This document shows positions 9,306 through 19,715 of a stretch of DNA of 64,000 nt, one piece after another. The notes beneath the pieces are model-generated. The model saw nothing but the letters and a program-made list of their open reading frames with translations. It had not been told where the DNA came from and made no database searches. The DNA comes from Verrucomicrobium sp. GTDB lineage: Bacteria; Verrucomicrobiota; Verrucomicrobiia; Methylacidiphilales; UBA1321. The position numbers and the translations under genes are program-made. The DNA lies in contig JAFIGT010000015.1 of NCBI GenBank assembly GCA_017849585.1, forward strand, positions 124,001 through 188,000. Direction: 5' to 3'. The first letter of the stretch is position 1. Every line of letters begins with the position of its first letter.

Positions 9306-11421
9306 GCTGCTTTCGCAAGGTTGCGTGATCGTTGGTCGGCAACTGGCAGGCGAAGTCGACGCAGACGAACGCGGTGGCTTGGCCGTCGATCAGCGGTGCT
9401 TCGCGCAACGAGGAGGTATCGCGGGCATGCAGCACCACCTTGCGCGGCAGGAATTTGCCATGCACTTCACGCAGGAGCGGTAGCAGGGCGGTGTCATCTT
9501 CCGAGGGCGAGGCGAGTACGATTTGCGTGGTTTTGCCGAGTGAAAAATCGAGCGCGGCGAGGAGTTGCGGTACAGCGGAGGGCGAGGTGGTGATCTGCTC
9601 AGAGAACGCTCGGAGGAGTTGCGCAGCGCGTTCACGCCAGTCGTTGCGGCTGAGCATGGAGGCGAGCCGTTGCAGGTTAAGCGCGGCGATGGAATTCGGC
9701 GAGGGTTCCGCGCCGTCGTAATCTTCCTTCAGGCGCAGCAGAACGCTGGCGTCCGCGCCACTGGTGCTGAAGTAGCCGCCGTGGGTGTCGTCCCAGAACA
9801 GCGCATTCATTTTTTCCTGCAGGAACACGGCCCAGTCGAGCCACGCCGAGTCGAAGTCGGCTTCGTAGAGATCGAGCAACGCCTGGATCAAAAAGGCGTA
9901 GTCATCGGCAAACGCGGCGACCGTGCCCGGACCCTGGCGGTAACTGCGCAGGAGCTGATCCGGGGTGCCCGCGGTGAGGTGGTCTCGCACGAAGGCGGCG
10001 GCGCGTTGAGCGGAGGCGAGGTAGGACGGTTCGCCGAGAATCTGGAAGGCTTTGGCAAACGCGGAGATCATCAGGCCATTCCATGCGGTGATGATTTTAT
10101 CATCGAGATGAGGGCGGGGCCGTTGGGCGCGGGCATCGAAGAGTTTGCGGCGTGCCGATTCCAATCGCTGCGCGGCTTCGTCGGTGGAGATTTTGAATTC
10201 GGCCGCGACGGCGGTGAGGGGATGACATTGCAGCAGGATGTTCTTGCCGGTGAACTCGCCGTGCGGATCGGCTCCCTCGGGCGCGTTGCCTTCCGGGCGC
10301 ACGCCGTAGGTGAAATGGATGAGGGCCGCATCGGAGGCGCCGAGAATCGCGTCGATTTCCGCCTGGGTCCAGACATAGAACGCGCCTTCCGCGTGTTCGG
10401 GTTTTCCCGAGACAAGCAGGCTGTCCGCGTCTTCCGCCGAGTAGAAGCCGCCGAGCGCATCGGTCATGTCGCGCTGCACGTAATCGAGAATATCGCGGGC
10501 GATGTCGGCATAGGACGCTTCGCCTGTGAGTTGCGCGGCTTCGAGATAGGCAACGGCCAGTTGCGCTTGATCGTAGAGCATTTTTTCGAAGTGCGGTACA
10601 TGCCAGAATTCATCGACGGAGTAGCGGTGAAAGCCGCCGCCGAGATGATCGTGCATTCCGCCAGTGGCCATCTTTTCGAGAGTGAAGAGGGACATCTCGG
10701 CCGCATGCCGGCCCTCTGCCGTGTGGGCACCGCGTCGCACGTATTCGCGCAGGAGGAACGCGAAGACCGAGGGGCGCGGGAACTTGGGCGCGCTGCCCCA
10801 ACCGCCTTCGGCGCTGTCGAATGTTTGGGCGAAGATCTGATAACCGCGCTGCAACGCTTTTTCATCTGGAGCGGCGGTGGCGGTGGTCGCGGACGGCGTT
10901 GTATTCTGCCGCAACGCTTCGAGCATGTTGCCGCCCTGAATGATCACGCCGTCGCGGTTCGCTTCCCACGCTTTCGCGATCCGTTGCAGCAAGGTCGGAA
11001 AGCCCACGCGCCCGTGGCGATCTTCGGGCGGGAAATAGGTACCGCCGACGAAGGGCTTGAGTTCCGGCGTCAACCAGACGCTCATCGGCCAGCCGCCTTG
11101 TCCGGTGGTGGCTTGCACAAAGGTCATGTAGAGCCGGTCCACATCCGGGCGCTCTTCGCGGTCGACCTTGATGTTGATGAAGTGGGTGTTGAGAATCTCC
11201 GCGATCTCCGCGTTCTCGAACGATTCGTGTGCCATCACGTGGCACCAGTGGCAGGTGGAGTAACCGACGGATAGGAAGATCGGTTTGTTCTCTGTGCGCG
11301 CTCGCGTGAAAGCGGCTTCGCCCCAGGGCATCCACTGCACGGGATTGTGTGCGTGTTGCAAGAGATAGGGTGATTTTTCACCCGCGAGAGCGTTGGTGGG
11401 GAGGGAGGAATCGGCGGCCAT
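9292..11421 (-). CDS. DUF255 thioredoxin-like / six-hairpin protein (YyaL/SPATA20 family)
   Basis: The protein is 709 residues, the usual length for the family. It starts with the conserved block [21 protein letters not shown], then a thioredoxin-like domain with a CHWC motif ([15 protein letters not shown]) and [15 protein letters not shown]. The rest is an alpha/alpha-barrel region like N-acylglucosamine 2-epimerases ([20 protein letters not shown], then [13 protein letters not shown]). The role of this widespread family is not established; a redox or sugar-isomerase link is suggested only by the fold. It appears monocistronic, with 280 bp of featureless sequence upstream. Confidence 0.92.
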   Translation of the reverse strand: MAADSSLPTNALAGEKSPYLLQHAHNPVQWMPWGEAAFTRARTENKPIFLSVGYSTCHWCHVMAHESFENAEIAEILNTHFINIKVDREERPDVDRLYMTFVQATTGQGGWPMSVWLTPELKPFVGGTYFPPEDRHGRVGFPTLLQRIAKAWEANRDGVIIQGGNMLEALRQNTTPSATTATAAPDEKALQRGYQIFAQTFDSAEGGWGSAPKFPRPSVFAFLLREYVRRGAHTAEGRHAAEMSLFTLEKMATGGMHDHLGGGFHRYSVDEFWHVPHFEKMLYDQAQLAVAYLEAAQLTGEASYADIARDILDYVQRDMTDALGGFYSAEDADSLLVSGKPEHAEGAFYVWTQAEIDAILGASDAALIHFTYGVRPEGNAPEGADPHGEFTGKNILLQCHPLTAVAAEFKISTDEAAQRLESARRKLFDARAQRPRPHLDDKIITAWNGLMISAFAKAFQILGEPSYLASAQRAAAFVRDHLTAGTPDQLLRSYRQGPGTVAAFADDYAFLIQALLDLYEADFDSAWLDWAVFLQEKMNALFWDDTHGGYFSTSGADASVLLRLKEDYDGAEPSPNSIAALNLQRLASMLSRNDWRERAAQLLRAFSEQITTSPSAVPQLLAALDFSLGKTTQIVLASPSEDDTALLPLLREVHGKFLPRKVVLHARDTSSLREAPLIDGQATAFVCVDFACQLPTNDHATLRKQLSSL

Positions 11422-11701
11422 GGCGGGAGTTAACGTCGCTGCTTTCAGCGGTTTGTCAATCAGTCAGGCAGGGGAGATGAGGGGAAGCGGTGCGAAAAAT
11501 AAAGAGCGTCGACAAAGCGCTACAAGAATCGACCGTCTCTGTTGGGTGTCGCGGTCGGTGTCGACGGGAGATTTCCCATTTCCGATTGGAGATTTTAAGG
11601 GAAAGTGCGGTGGGCATGCACGAGTTATAGCATGGAACCACGTCGGACGTTTGCGTTAGGTGAGCTACGTTCGCTGCGTGTGCGAAATTTTTGCGAAAAG
11701 C

Positions 11702-12430
11702 CTAGGTTTGCTCTTCGAGGAGCTGTCGCAGGCGGAAGGAGGCGCGGCGGGCGAGGTTGATCGGTTGCTCGCTGCCCGTGAGATAGAGGAGCGCCTTTTC
11801 ACGCGATTGCACTTGCAGGTCGCGTATGGCGTGGAGGCCCACGATGAGGCAGCGTTCGAGCCGGGGGAATTTTTGCGAGGGCAACAAAGCTTCCCATTCG
11901 GCCATGGTGCGGCGCAGGAGATAATTTCGACCGTCGTGGAGATGGACGCGCGTGTAGTTTTCCTCCGACTCGATGTAGGTGATGGCTTTCATCTTCGCGA
12001 CTTGCAGACCGCGATCGGTCTTGAAGAACACGTTGTCTTCCAGAGTCACAGAACCCTGAACGGTCGGGGTCGTTTCTTTTCCCAGCCGGGCCAGGCTTTG
12101 CCGGAGGCGGTCGGGATGGACGGGTTTCAGCAGATAATCAACCGCGTTGACCGTGAAGGCCCGGACGGCGTGCTCGTTGTGGGCGGTGACAAAAATAATG
12201 GATGTGGGTTGTGGCAATTGGGGGAGCAGGGCGAAGCCGTCCTCGCGGGGCATCTGAATATCGAGGAAGATGAGGTCCGGTGTGAGCGTGGCGGCGAGGG
12301 TGGCGGCTTCGGTCACGTTGCGGGCCTGGCCGACTATTTCAATTTGCGGATGGGCGGACAAGAGTTCGCGCAGGAGTTCCAGCGCGGGAAGCTCGTCGTC
12401 CACCAGCAAGGTGCGAATCGTGCGGCTCAT
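11702..12430 (-). CDS. LytTR-type response regulator
   Basis: The N-terminal receiver domain has the acidic pocket D11-D12, the phosphoacceptor D57 (IFLDIQMP) and K102 (LLKP). A linker leads to a C-terminal LytTR DNA-binding domain from about 125 (VAKMKAITYIESEENYTRVH, then LLRRTMAEWE and FPRLERCLIV). It is encoded directly downstream of its kinase with a 1-bp overlap, so the two form a two-component system. LytTR regulators often control envelope or exopolysaccharide genes; the target here is unknown. Confidence 0.93.
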   Translation of the reverse strand: MSRTIRTLLVDDELPALELLRELLSAHPQIEIVGQARNVTEAATLAATLTPDLIFLDIQMPREDGFALLPQLPQPTSIIFVTAHNEHAVRAFTVNAVDYLLKPVHPDRLRQSLARLGKETTPTVQGSVTLEDNVFFKTDRGLQVAKMKAITYIESEENYTRVHLHDGRNYLLRRTMAEWEALLPSQKFPRLERCLIVGLHAIRDLQVQSREKALLYLTGSEQPINLARRASFRLRQLLEEQT

Positions 12431-13482
12431 CAGGCCACCTCCAATTCCAAGCGTATCGTGACGGTGACTTGGTCCGCTTCGCTTTTGATTTTGAGATCAT
12501 GCTTTCCGGGGTAAAGAAGAGCCAGTCGCCGGCGCAGGGTGTCCAGCCCCGATCCACCGGTGCCGTCAGCGCGGCGGCCGCGGGGTTCGATCCAGTGGCC
12601 GGTATTGGACACGGTGATGTCGAGGCGCCCTTTTTCTCCGCGGCACGCGGCGATGTGGACGTGCAGGGGGCGAATCGAATCCTCCAAGCCGTAGCGGATG
12701 GCGTTTTCCACGAGGGGCTGAAGCATAATGCCGGGAACGGGGAGATGACGGGCGCTTTCGTCGATGTGCGCGTCGATGGTTAAATCGCCGCGGAATCGGG
12801 CTTTTTCCACCTCAAGGTATTGCAGGATGGCGTCAAATTCCTCGCCGAGCGGCACCATCGGGCGGTCTTGATTGGCCAGCGAATAGCGGAGGTAGTCGGC
12901 GAGGCCGAGAACCACTTTCTTCAAGGGCTCCTGGTCGCGATTCAAGCCCGATTGAATCGTATTCAGGGCATTAAAAAGAAAGTGCGGATTGACCTGGGCT
13001 CGGAGCATTTGCAGTTCGGCTTCCTGCCGGCGAATCTCCGTCTGGGCCAGACGCCGCTCGCGTGTCTGCGATTCGTTCCAGTCCTTGATCCAGAAATAAA
13101 GCAGGCTCCAGAACGCGAAAAGCATGGTGCGGTAGCAGAAGGTTCCCACCAGAAAGATCAGCGAGCGGGAGTGGGGAGGCAGGAGCGGGGAACGATATTG
13201 GATCAGCAGCACGAGGAGGGTTTCAACGGCTGCGGTGGCAATGGACATCCCCAAAATGGCAGCAATGAGCCGGGGTGTGGTGAACGCCTCTCGATTCCAC
13301 CGCCGATAGATCCGCCAGAGTCCCAGCGTGAGGAGAAAGCCGATGCCTTCCCGCAGAAATGTCGCGGCCAAGGCATGGGTGAAATTGCCGAAGATCGCGA
13401 ATTTCAGAGGGAAGGTCGCGAAGATGCAAATGGTCCAGCCGATGAGTTGGCAGCGCCAGAAGCTGATCGTGCGCGAGAGCAT
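12430..13482 (-). CDS. LytS/YehU-type sensor histidine kinase
   Basis: The chosen ATG at 13482 gives 350 residues, because the 52 residues upstream are not membrane-like and lie in the divergent promoter region. Four or so hydrophobic segments (about residues 10-130) precede a coiled-coil linker and the His_kinase domain PF06580 with VNPHFLFNALNTIQ (His167), then a HATPase_c domain with LQPLVENAIRYGL and GGSGLDTLRRRL. It should autophosphorylate and pass phosphate to the adjacent LytTR regulator. The signal sensed is not evident. It is divergent from the sulfatase operon across about 200 bp, so that operon is a possible target. Confidence 0.92.
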   Translation of the reverse strand: MLSRTISFWRCQLIGWTICIFATFPLKFAIFGNFTHALAATFLREGIGFLLTLGLWRIYRRWNREAFTTPRLIAAILGMSIATAAVETLLVLLIQYRSPLLPPHSRSLIFLVGTFCYRTMLFAFWSLLYFWIKDWNESQTRERRLAQTEIRRQEAELQMLRAQVNPHFLFNALNTIQSGLNRDQEPLKKVVLGLADYLRYSLANQDRPMVPLGEEFDAILQYLEVEKARFRGDLTIDAHIDESARHLPVPGIMLQPLVENAIRYGLEDSIRPLHVHIAACRGEKGRLDITVSNTGHWIEPRGRRADGTGGSGLDTLRRRLALLYPGKHDLKIKSEADQVTVTIRLELEVA

Positions 13483-13680
13483 GCGCGGATTCTGAGCGCA
13501 AACGTCGTGACGAAAAAGTCCAAATCGGAAAATTCTGCGCCATTTATCGCCTAGAAAGCCTGGCGTCCGCTTCGTCACTTTTGTCGGCTCCTTCGTCACG
13601 AAAAAAGTGATATAAGCCGCGTGGTGCGTAATAAACAAGAACTAATAGCGCATCCACTCCATCCAACCACGCGAACCTCT

Positions 13681-15627
13681 ATGATTACCAGCACACCAAA
13701 CCGGCGGGAATTTTTAAAGGGACTCGTCGCGACGACCGTCGGCACGCAGTTCTTCGGGCTTGTGACGCAGAAGGCCCGGGCCGCGCAGTTGCCGTCGCAG
13801 ATGAATCTCTTGCTCATCATGACGGACCAGGAGCGGCGGCCGATGTGGCTGCCTGCGGGTTGGGAGGAGGCGAATCTGCCGAATCTGACCCGGCTCAAGA
13901 ATAATGGCGTCTCTTTCTCCGAGGCGTTTTGCGTGAGCGCCATGTGCACGCCGTCTCGTATTTCGCTGTTCACGGGGTTGTATCCTCCCCAGACGCAATC
14001 CCCCTGGACGTTGACGGAGGATATGCAGCAGAGCTCGATCGAGCCGATGATGGATCCATCGTTGCCGAATCTGGCGACGTGCTTTCTGGAGGCGGGCTAT
14101 GATGTGATCTACAAGGGCAAGTGGCATCTCAGTCACGGCATGGACGGAGTGGACGGGGAATACATCGAAGATGATGTGTCGCGCTATGGTTTCCAGGGTT
14201 GGGATTCGCCGGATGCGGGCGGCGACACGCAGCTGAAGAATTTCGGAGGTGGCTACGCCAATAACGATCAGCGGTATCTCGACGACGCAAAGGCTTTCTT
14301 GCAGGACCGGATTCAAAATCCGACCGGCAGGCCGTTCGTGTTGATCGCGTCTTTCGTCAATCCGCACGACGTACTGGGTTATCCGGGCGTGCCGGTTGGC
14401 AGTCCTGTGGGGACGGTGCCGGCCTATATTCAGGGCGGGTACGATGACACGTGGCTGGAGGATACGGTGCCGCCGATTTCGCTGCCGCCGACAGTGACGG
14501 AAAATCTGGCGACGAATTACAAGCCGACGGCGCATGCGGCGTTGAAGGCGGTCATGGCCGTGGGCATGGGGCCGCTGGTCACTCCGGATACGCAGCAGAA
14601 GTATTTGAATTTCTATTTCCGGTTGATGAGCAAGATCGACGGGCAGATCGGGGAATTGCTCTCGGTTTTTGACAACGCCGGTGCAGCCGGAACGACGGCC
14701 TTGAACAATACGCTGATCGTCCGTACTTCGGATCACGGCGAGATGGCGCTCGCTCATGGTGGCTTGCGGCAAAAGACGTTTGTCACTTACGACGAAGCCA
14801 TCCGGGTGCCGCTCATCTTTTCAAATCCCACGCTCTATTCCACCCCGCAGACGACGTCTGCCATGGTGTCGCATGTGGATCTGTTGCCCACGTTGTGCTC
14901 GCTGTTCGGTGTGCCGAACTGGCAATCGAAGGGTTTCGCGGGAGTGGATTACAGCAGCATCGTGTTGAACCCTGCCGCGCCGCCGGTGCAGGATTATATC
15001 TTGTTCGCCTTCGACGATATCTATGCTGGGTCGGACGCCGCGAATTTCCCAACCGGCGCGGTGCCGCCGCCGAATCGCATCCGGATGATTCGCACGACGG
15101 AGTACAAGTATGCGCGTTATTTCGATGGCTCGGGTGCGGTGCCTCCGGCGGCGGATCAGCAGGAGTTCTATGATCTGCGGCCGACCGGGGCGGACTATAA
15201 TTCCACCTACGGGCTGCCGCTCGAATTGAACAATCATTCGCTCTGGGCCGAATCGCAGGGAGCGCCGCCGTTGACGCCGGAGAATGACAGTACGCTCATC
15301 GCGGCGCGCACGACGTTGATGAACCAGCTCGCGACGATGGAGTCCACGCGCCTTGCCCCGCGGGCGTATGCGGCGTCGATTGCGCCGGAGAATATGAAGT
15401 TCGAGATTGTGCGCTGGACTGATCCTGAGCTGGGAGCGCAGGCCAAGGCGCAGCTCACGTTCCTGTCGCGCCTGAACACAAACTACCAGATGCAGAAGTC
15501 GACCGATCTCATCACGTGGACCAATACCGGTTCGGTGGCGGTCGGGAACAATGGACTGATCGTGATGGGCGATACGCTCACCGATGAAAAGGCTTTTTAC
15601 CGCGTGCAGTGGTCCGCCGCTTCCTAG
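13681..15627 (+). CDS. Secreted sulfatase, Cys-type, with Tat-like signal
   Basis: ATG 13681 is chosen because it places a twin-arginine signal (NRREFLKGLVATTVG) at the N-terminus. The sulfatase core carries LLLIMTDQERR and the modification motif C-T-P-S-R with Cys89, which must be oxidised to formylglycine before the enzyme can hydrolyse sulfate esters. DHGEMALAHGG is the second metal/active-site block. Residues after about 570 form an extra beta-rich tail (LTFLSRLNTNYQMQKSTD) of the kind seen on verrucomicrobial exported proteins. The next gene encodes a matching maturase, so the pair is functionally linked. The likely substrate is a sulfated glycan, which is inference. Confidence 0.9.
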   Translation: MITSTPNRREFLKGLVATTVGTQFFGLVTQKARAAQLPSQMNLLLIMTDQERRPMWLPAGWEEANLPNLTRLKNNGVSFSEAFCVSAMCTPSRISLFTGLYPPQTQSPWTLTEDMQQSSIEPMMDPSLPNLATCFLEAGYDVIYKGKWHLSHGMDGVDGEYIEDDVSRYGFQGWDSPDAGGDTQLKNFGGGYANNDQRYLDDAKAFLQDRIQNPTGRPFVLIASFVNPHDVLGYPGVPVGSPVGTVPAYIQGGYDDTWLEDTVPPISLPPTVTENLATNYKPTAHAALKAVMAVGMGPLVTPDTQQKYLNFYFRLMSKIDGQIGELLSVFDNAGAAGTTALNNTLIVRTSDHGEMALAHGGLRQKTFVTYDEAIRVPLIFSNPTLYSTPQTTSAMVSHVDLLPTLCSLFGVPNWQSKGFAGVDYSSIVLNPAAPPVQDYILFAFDDIYAGSDAANFPTGAVPPPNRIRMIRTTEYKYARYFDGSGAVPPAADQQEFYDLRPTGADYNSTYGLPLELNNHSLWAESQGAPPLTPENDSTLIAARTTLMNQLATMESTRLAPRAYAASIAPENMKFEIVRWTDPELGAQAKAQLTFLSRLNTNYQMQKSTDLITWTNTGSVAVGNNGLIVMGDTLTDEKAFYRVQWSAAS

Positions 15628-15643
15628 CCTCGAAATCAATCGC

Positions 15644-16807
15644 ATGAATCCGTTCCACATCATGGCCAAACCCTCCGGGGCGAAGTGCAATCTCGATTGC
15701 AAGTACTGCTTCTATCTGGAGAAGGAGGGGCTCTATCCGCCCGGGGCTATGCGGATGTCGGATGAGGTACTGGAAGCGTATGTGCGCGATCAGATTGCTG
15801 CGCAGCCGGTGAGGACTGAGGTGCTCTTCGCGTGGCAAGGGGGAGAGCCGACATTGATGGGTGTGGAGTTTTTTGAGAAGGCGGTCGCCCTGCAGAAGCA
15901 GTATGGCAAAGGCCGGACGATCCGGAATGCCTTCCAGACGAATGGCGTGTTGCTTGACGACGCGTGGGGCGAGTTCCTGCATCGCGAGGGCTTTCTGGTC
16001 GGTCTCAGCATCGATGGGCCGCGCGAGCTGCACGATCTCTATCGCGTGGATAAGGGCGGGCGTCCGACCTTTGACAAGGTGATGCGTGGATTGGAAGTGT
16101 TGAAACGTCACGAGGTGGAATTCAATACGCTGACTGTCGTGCATCGCGAGAGCGCGCGCCGACCGCTCGAGGTTTACCATTTCCTGAAAGAGATCGGCTC
16201 CACGCATTTGCAATTCATCCCGTTGGTGGATCGCGTCGGGGAAACGGAAACCGTGACCGAGGCGAGCGTGCTGGCGGAGGATTACGGCACCTTTTTGACC
16301 GCGATCTGGGACCACTGGGTGCGGCAGGATGTCGGTCAGATTTATGTGCAGCTCTTTGACGTCGCGTTGGGGGTGTGGTTGGGGCAGGCTGCGAGTTTGT
16401 GTCTTTTTCGCGAGAACTGCGGCGATGCCGTTGCGCTGGAGCACAATGGCGATCTCTACTCGTGTGATCACTTTGTCACGCCGCGTCATCGCATCGGCAA
16501 CCTGCTAGATCAAAGTCTGGGCGACATCGTGCAGGGCGAGTCGCAACGCCAGTTTGGCCGGAACAAATCCGCGTCGCTGCCCCGCTATTGCCGCGACTGT
16601 GCGGTGAAGTTTGCGTGTCATGGCGAATGCCCGAAGAACCGTTTTATCCGGACGCCGGATGGCGATCCCGGCCTGAACTACCTTTGTGCAGGTTACAAAC
16701 ATTTTTTCACGCACGCGAATCCCGGTTTGCGCGGCATGGCCTGGCTGGCGATGCACCGTGAGCCTCCGGCTAAAATCATGGAAGTGATGTCGGAATCCTA
16801 CGCCTGA
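15644..16807 (+). CDS. Anaerobic sulfatase-maturating enzyme (radical SAM, SPASM)
   Basis: ATG 15644 follows the sulfatase stop by 16 bp and gives a product beginning MNPFHIMAKPSGAKCNLDCK. The radical-SAM cluster motif CxxxCxxC is at C15, C19 and C22, and a C-terminal cysteine-rich SPASM region (YCRDCAVKFACHGECPKNRF) holds the auxiliary Fe-S clusters. The enzyme oxidises the active-site Cys or Ser of sulfatases to formylglycine without oxygen. It would mature the preceding CTPSR sulfatase, and probably also the second CTPSR sulfatase at 38864-40306, which has no maturase next to it. Confidence 0.95.
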   Translation: MNPFHIMAKPSGAKCNLDCKYCFYLEKEGLYPPGAMRMSDEVLEAYVRDQIAAQPVRTEVLFAWQGGEPTLMGVEFFEKAVALQKQYGKGRTIRNAFQTNGVLLDDAWGEFLHREGFLVGLSIDGPRELHDLYRVDKGGRPTFDKVMRGLEVLKRHEVEFNTLTVVHRESARRPLEVYHFLKEIGSTHLQFIPLVDRVGETETVTEASVLAEDYGTFLTAIWDHWVRQDVGQIYVQLFDVALGVWLGQAASLCLFRENCGDAVALEHNGDLYSCDHFVTPRHRIGNLLDQSLGDIVQGESQRQFGRNKSASLPRYCRDCAVKFACHGECPKNRFIRTPDGDPGLNYLCAGYKHFFTHANPGLRGMAWLAMHREPPAKIMEVMSESYA

Positions 16808-16829
16808 ACCACTCAACCCGAATGAATCA

Positions 16830-17912
16830 ATGAACACACGCGACACTCAATATGCTCTTCTAAAGAAATGCCAGGCCGTGTTGTCTGCGGGGATGGCCGC
16901 CGCTTTGTTTTTCTCCCTCGCACCGGCACACGCGCAGCAATCCACGATGCCGGTGGGCTATCTCACATTGAAGGTCGAGGCGGGTACGGGAACGGCCAAA
17001 AAAGTCACCGGGCTTTCGGTTCCTTTCTATGAATCAGCCACGGATTACAGCCCGATCACCGGTACTATCTCAGCGGTCACGGCGAATACGATCAGTGATG
17101 CCTCGGCGGGTTGGACGGCGGGGCAACTGTCCGCCGTCGCTTCTCCCTATCTCATCAAAATCACCAGTGGAGCCGCGACCGGAAGGACGTTTTTGATTTC
17201 CACCACCACGGCCAATACGGCGACCACGGTCACGATCGATGCCAAGGATGCGGTGCAAACGAATTTGACTGCAGTGGGAATCGTCTCGGGCGACAAGTAT
17301 GAGATTTACCGCTGCTACACTTTGGCCGGTTTGCTGGGCACCCCCTCGACCAGCGGCGTTCTTGGCGGGACGACTGTTGCTACGGCGGACAATGTGATGA
17401 TTTGCATTAACGGCGTACTTGAAACTTACTACTACAGCACGACGTTGAACCGCTGGACTCAATCGATTGCCGGTAATCCCGACGCGACTAATACTCCGAT
17501 CCGTCCCGATACCGGCATACTCTACGGCAGACTTGCCGCGACGAGTTTCACGTTGGTAATTCCCGGAAAGGTATCGACGACCGCCCGCGTGGCCATGGTG
17601 AAAAATTCCGGCACGACGATTCTGGCACAGAACTGGCCTGTCGCGACCACTCTGGCGAATTCCAACATCCAGCAAATTCCCGCCTGGGTCGCCAGTAGCT
17701 CCGCCAATACTTCGGATAAAGTGAAAATCACCACCAACGGATTGAGCGCGACTTACTGGTATGATGGCACGAATTGGCGCAAGCAGATTTTAGGTTCGCC
17801 CATTGCGAATAATCAATCCATTCCGGCGGGCTCTGCGGTCACGCTGGAACGTCTCGGCGCACAGGCCGGATACAGTCCTCTTTCTCAACCCTTGCCCTAC
17901 AACCTGGAGTAA
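16830..17912 (+). CDS. Secreted TIGR02597-like protein
   Basis: This 360-residue protein has a signal peptide ending near AHAQQS and a Thr/Ser-rich, beta-rich mature part. The pattern GYLTLKVEAGTG, then TISDASAGWTAGQL and KITSGAATGRTFLIS, matches my recollection of TIGR02597, a paralogous verrucomicrobial secreted family of unknown function. A conserved GDKYEIYRCYTLAGLLG block and repeated YYYSTTLNRWTQS / YWYDGTNWRKQ segments suggest an internally duplicated beta-sandwich. It lies between the sulfatase maturase and a PEP-CTERM gene with short gaps (22 and 5 bp), so it is likely co-transcribed. Confidence 0.65.
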   Translation: MNTRDTQYALLKKCQAVLSAGMAAALFFSLAPAHAQQSTMPVGYLTLKVEAGTGTAKKVTGLSVPFYESATDYSPITGTISAVTANTISDASAGWTAGQLSAVASPYLIKITSGAATGRTFLISTTTANTATTVTIDAKDAVQTNLTAVGIVSGDKYEIYRCYTLAGLLGTPSTSGVLGGTTVATADNVMICINGVLETYYYSTTLNRWTQSIAGNPDATNTPIRPDTGILYGRLAATSFTLVIPGKVSTTARVAMVKNSGTTILAQNWPVATTLANSNIQQIPAWVASSSANTSDKVKITTNGLSATYWYDGTNWRKQILGSPIANNQSIPAGSAVTLERLGAQAGYSPLSQPLPYNLE

Positions 17913-17917
17913 TCGAT

Positions 17918-18502
17918 ATGAAATCAAGCAAAACCCTGGCAGCTCTTCTGCTGTTCTTTTCCGTCTTCACTGCCGCGCACGCGGTGGTGCTTACCAATTT
18001 CAGCGAAACGGATTTCGTTGTGGATAGCGGTAGTTCCTCGTTTTCTACCATTACTGTCAGCCCCACGACGGTCAGTGTGGAAGGTACCGATTCAGGCGAG
18101 AGTCTGGCTGGGACGTTCGATCCCGTGGATATCACGGGACTATCCTATATCAGTTTGACGGGAACGCTTAGTGGAGCGAATCCCGAGTCTATTTTCTCCG
18201 TATATCTTTTTAATAGCACCTTCGATCAATATCGACTCTATAGCGGCACGACGGCGTCCTTTGGAGAGCTCTCTTCGAGTTTGACATTGACCTTTGTTCA
18301 AGAGACTGCGGCCTTCAATGACGTGGCCGGTTTTCAATTCACTACTTCGGGCATGGGAGCTCCCATTGTTTTTACGTTCCAAGAACTTTCGGCTTCAGCC
18401 ACGCCGGAGCCTTCCACGTGGGTGTTGCTGATTGGTGGAATTGCCGTGGCCGGGATCATTCGGCGGCGTTCACCGCGCCATGCGCTGTGCCGTATCCATT
18501 AA
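17918..18502 (+). CDS. PEP-CTERM exported protein
   Basis: An N-terminal signal peptide (ALLLFFSVFTAAHAV) is followed by about 140 residues of low-complexity beta-rich sequence, and the C-terminus has the full sorting signal: ATPEPSTW, a hydrophobic helix and RRR. PEP-CTERM proteins are processed by an exosortase and placed at the cell surface or in the matrix. No exosortase gene is in the window. It is 5 bp behind the previous gene and probably the last gene of the sulfatase operon. Specific function unknown. Confidence 0.85.
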   Translation: MKSSKTLAALLLFFSVFTAAHAVVLTNFSETDFVVDSGSSSFSTITVSPTTVSVEGTDSGESLAGTFDPVDITGLSYISLTGTLSGANPESIFSVYLFNSTFDQYRLYSGTTASFGELSSSLTLTFVQETAAFNDVAGFQFTTSGMGAPIVFTFQELSASATPEPSTWVLLIGGIAVAGIIRRRSPRHALCRIH

Positions 18503-18583
18503 ATAGGGTTCGGCAGGGGCGGTACGTGTGGAGGCGAAGCAAGAGCGTGACACCTCCAGCGGGCTTTGTATGTTATGGGGTGT

Positions 18584-19663
18584 ATGCCTGCATTGGATTC
18601 ACCCGGGCCGAGCGGCTCTTCTAAAAAGGGACCGGAGCCTTCCGTTGTTTCCACGGCTGATCTCGCGAAGTATTTGAAGCTTTCGCAGTGGACCGTTTCG
18701 CGGGCGATCAACGGACACCACGACATCAGCGAGGAAACCCGCAAGCGTGTGCTTGCCGCGATGGATGAGCTGGGCTTCCGTCCAAATCCCTTTGCGCGGG
18801 GATTGCGTGGTCGTGGCATCGGCATGATCGGCATCTGTTTCAGCCGGCTTAATATCCCGATTCTGGATCAAAAGGTTTTTGAACTTCAGGAGTACCTGCG
18901 CAACCGCGGGTTCCGCAGCCTGCTGGAAGCGTCGTTGAATGATCCGGAGAATGAGCAGCGCGTGCTGGAGGATTTTCGCCGCATTCGTGTGGATGGCGTG
19001 GTGATTTTCTTTTCGATGCTTTCCTCCGCCAAGATCCGGCAGGCGACACGCTCCATGGCCTTGGTCAGCGTCGATCCTTGGTGGCCGCAGGAGGTTCCCA
19101 TGGTGATGCTCGATCGTCACAAGGCCATGCGCGAGATCATCGACCATTTGCTTGATCTGGGGCATCGTCAGTTTGCGTTGCTGGGGATTTCGCCGGACAA
19201 TATCTGGCGCTGGCCGCCATTGACGGAAGGGGTGATAGCGCGGGGACTGAACCCCGACGAGGTTTTCTCCTGGTACAAGTATCCGTCGCCTTTTGAGAGT
19301 CCGATCAAGGGGGGAGCGGAGATGGCGGCGCGTGCGCTGTCGCTGAAGCCGCGACCGACCGCGTTTATTTGTCAGGATGACTTGATTGCTCTGGGCGCCA
19401 TTCAGACCGTGAAGGATGCGGGTCTTTCCGTGCCGAAGGATATTTCGATCACAGGATTTAATAATCAGGACGTCGCGCAGACGTTGCGTCCGACGCTGAC
19501 CACGGTGGATCAACACCCCGGCGCGGTCATCGCCCAGGTCGGCGAATTGCTCTCGACGCAGTTGGCATTGCCTGCCCGAGAGCGGGGAAAGCCAGTGGAA
19601 GTGAAGATCAAGGGCAGCTTTATAGCTCGGGAATCGAGCGGGCCCGCCCCGAAGAAGGGTTAA
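18584..19663 (+). CDS. LacI-family transcriptional regulator
   Basis: The N-terminal helix-turn-helix (STADLAKYLKLSQWTVSRAINGHHDISEETR; helix 2 TVSRAING) and hinge (GFRPNPFARGLRG) are typical of LacI regulators, followed by a periplasmic-binding-protein-like sensor domain with PTAFICQDDLIALG and DISITGFNN. Three in-frame starts exist: TTG 18566, ATG 18575 and ATG 18584; the last has GGGG just upstream. A perfect palindrome at 19716-19729 between this gene and the downstream PEP-CTERM/beta-helix operon is a natural operator. It probably represses that operon until a sugar ligand binds. Confidence 0.93.
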   Translation: MPALDSPGPSGSSKKGPEPSVVSTADLAKYLKLSQWTVSRAINGHHDISEETRKRVLAAMDELGFRPNPFARGLRGRGIGMIGICFSRLNIPILDQKVFELQEYLRNRGFRSLLEASLNDPENEQRVLEDFRRIRVDGVVIFFSMLSSAKIRQATRSMALVSVDPWWPQEVPMVMLDRHKAMREIIDHLLDLGHRQFALLGISPDNIWRWPPLTEGVIARGLNPDEVFSWYKYPSPFESPIKGGAEMAARALSLKPRPTAFICQDDLIALGAIQTVKDAGLSVPKDISITGFNNQDVAQTLRPTLTTVDQHPGAVIAQVGELLSTQLALPARERGKPVEVKIKGSFIARESSGPAPKKG

Positions 19664-19715
19664 GTTCGGGACGCGCCAGGGGCAATCCACGCCTCCAAGG
19701 GGTCAAGGCGATATT

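Noticed and set aside
9565-11274. 569-codon plus-strand frame
   Set aside because: It mirrors the DUF255 gene, whose CHWC and family blocks are on the minus strand.
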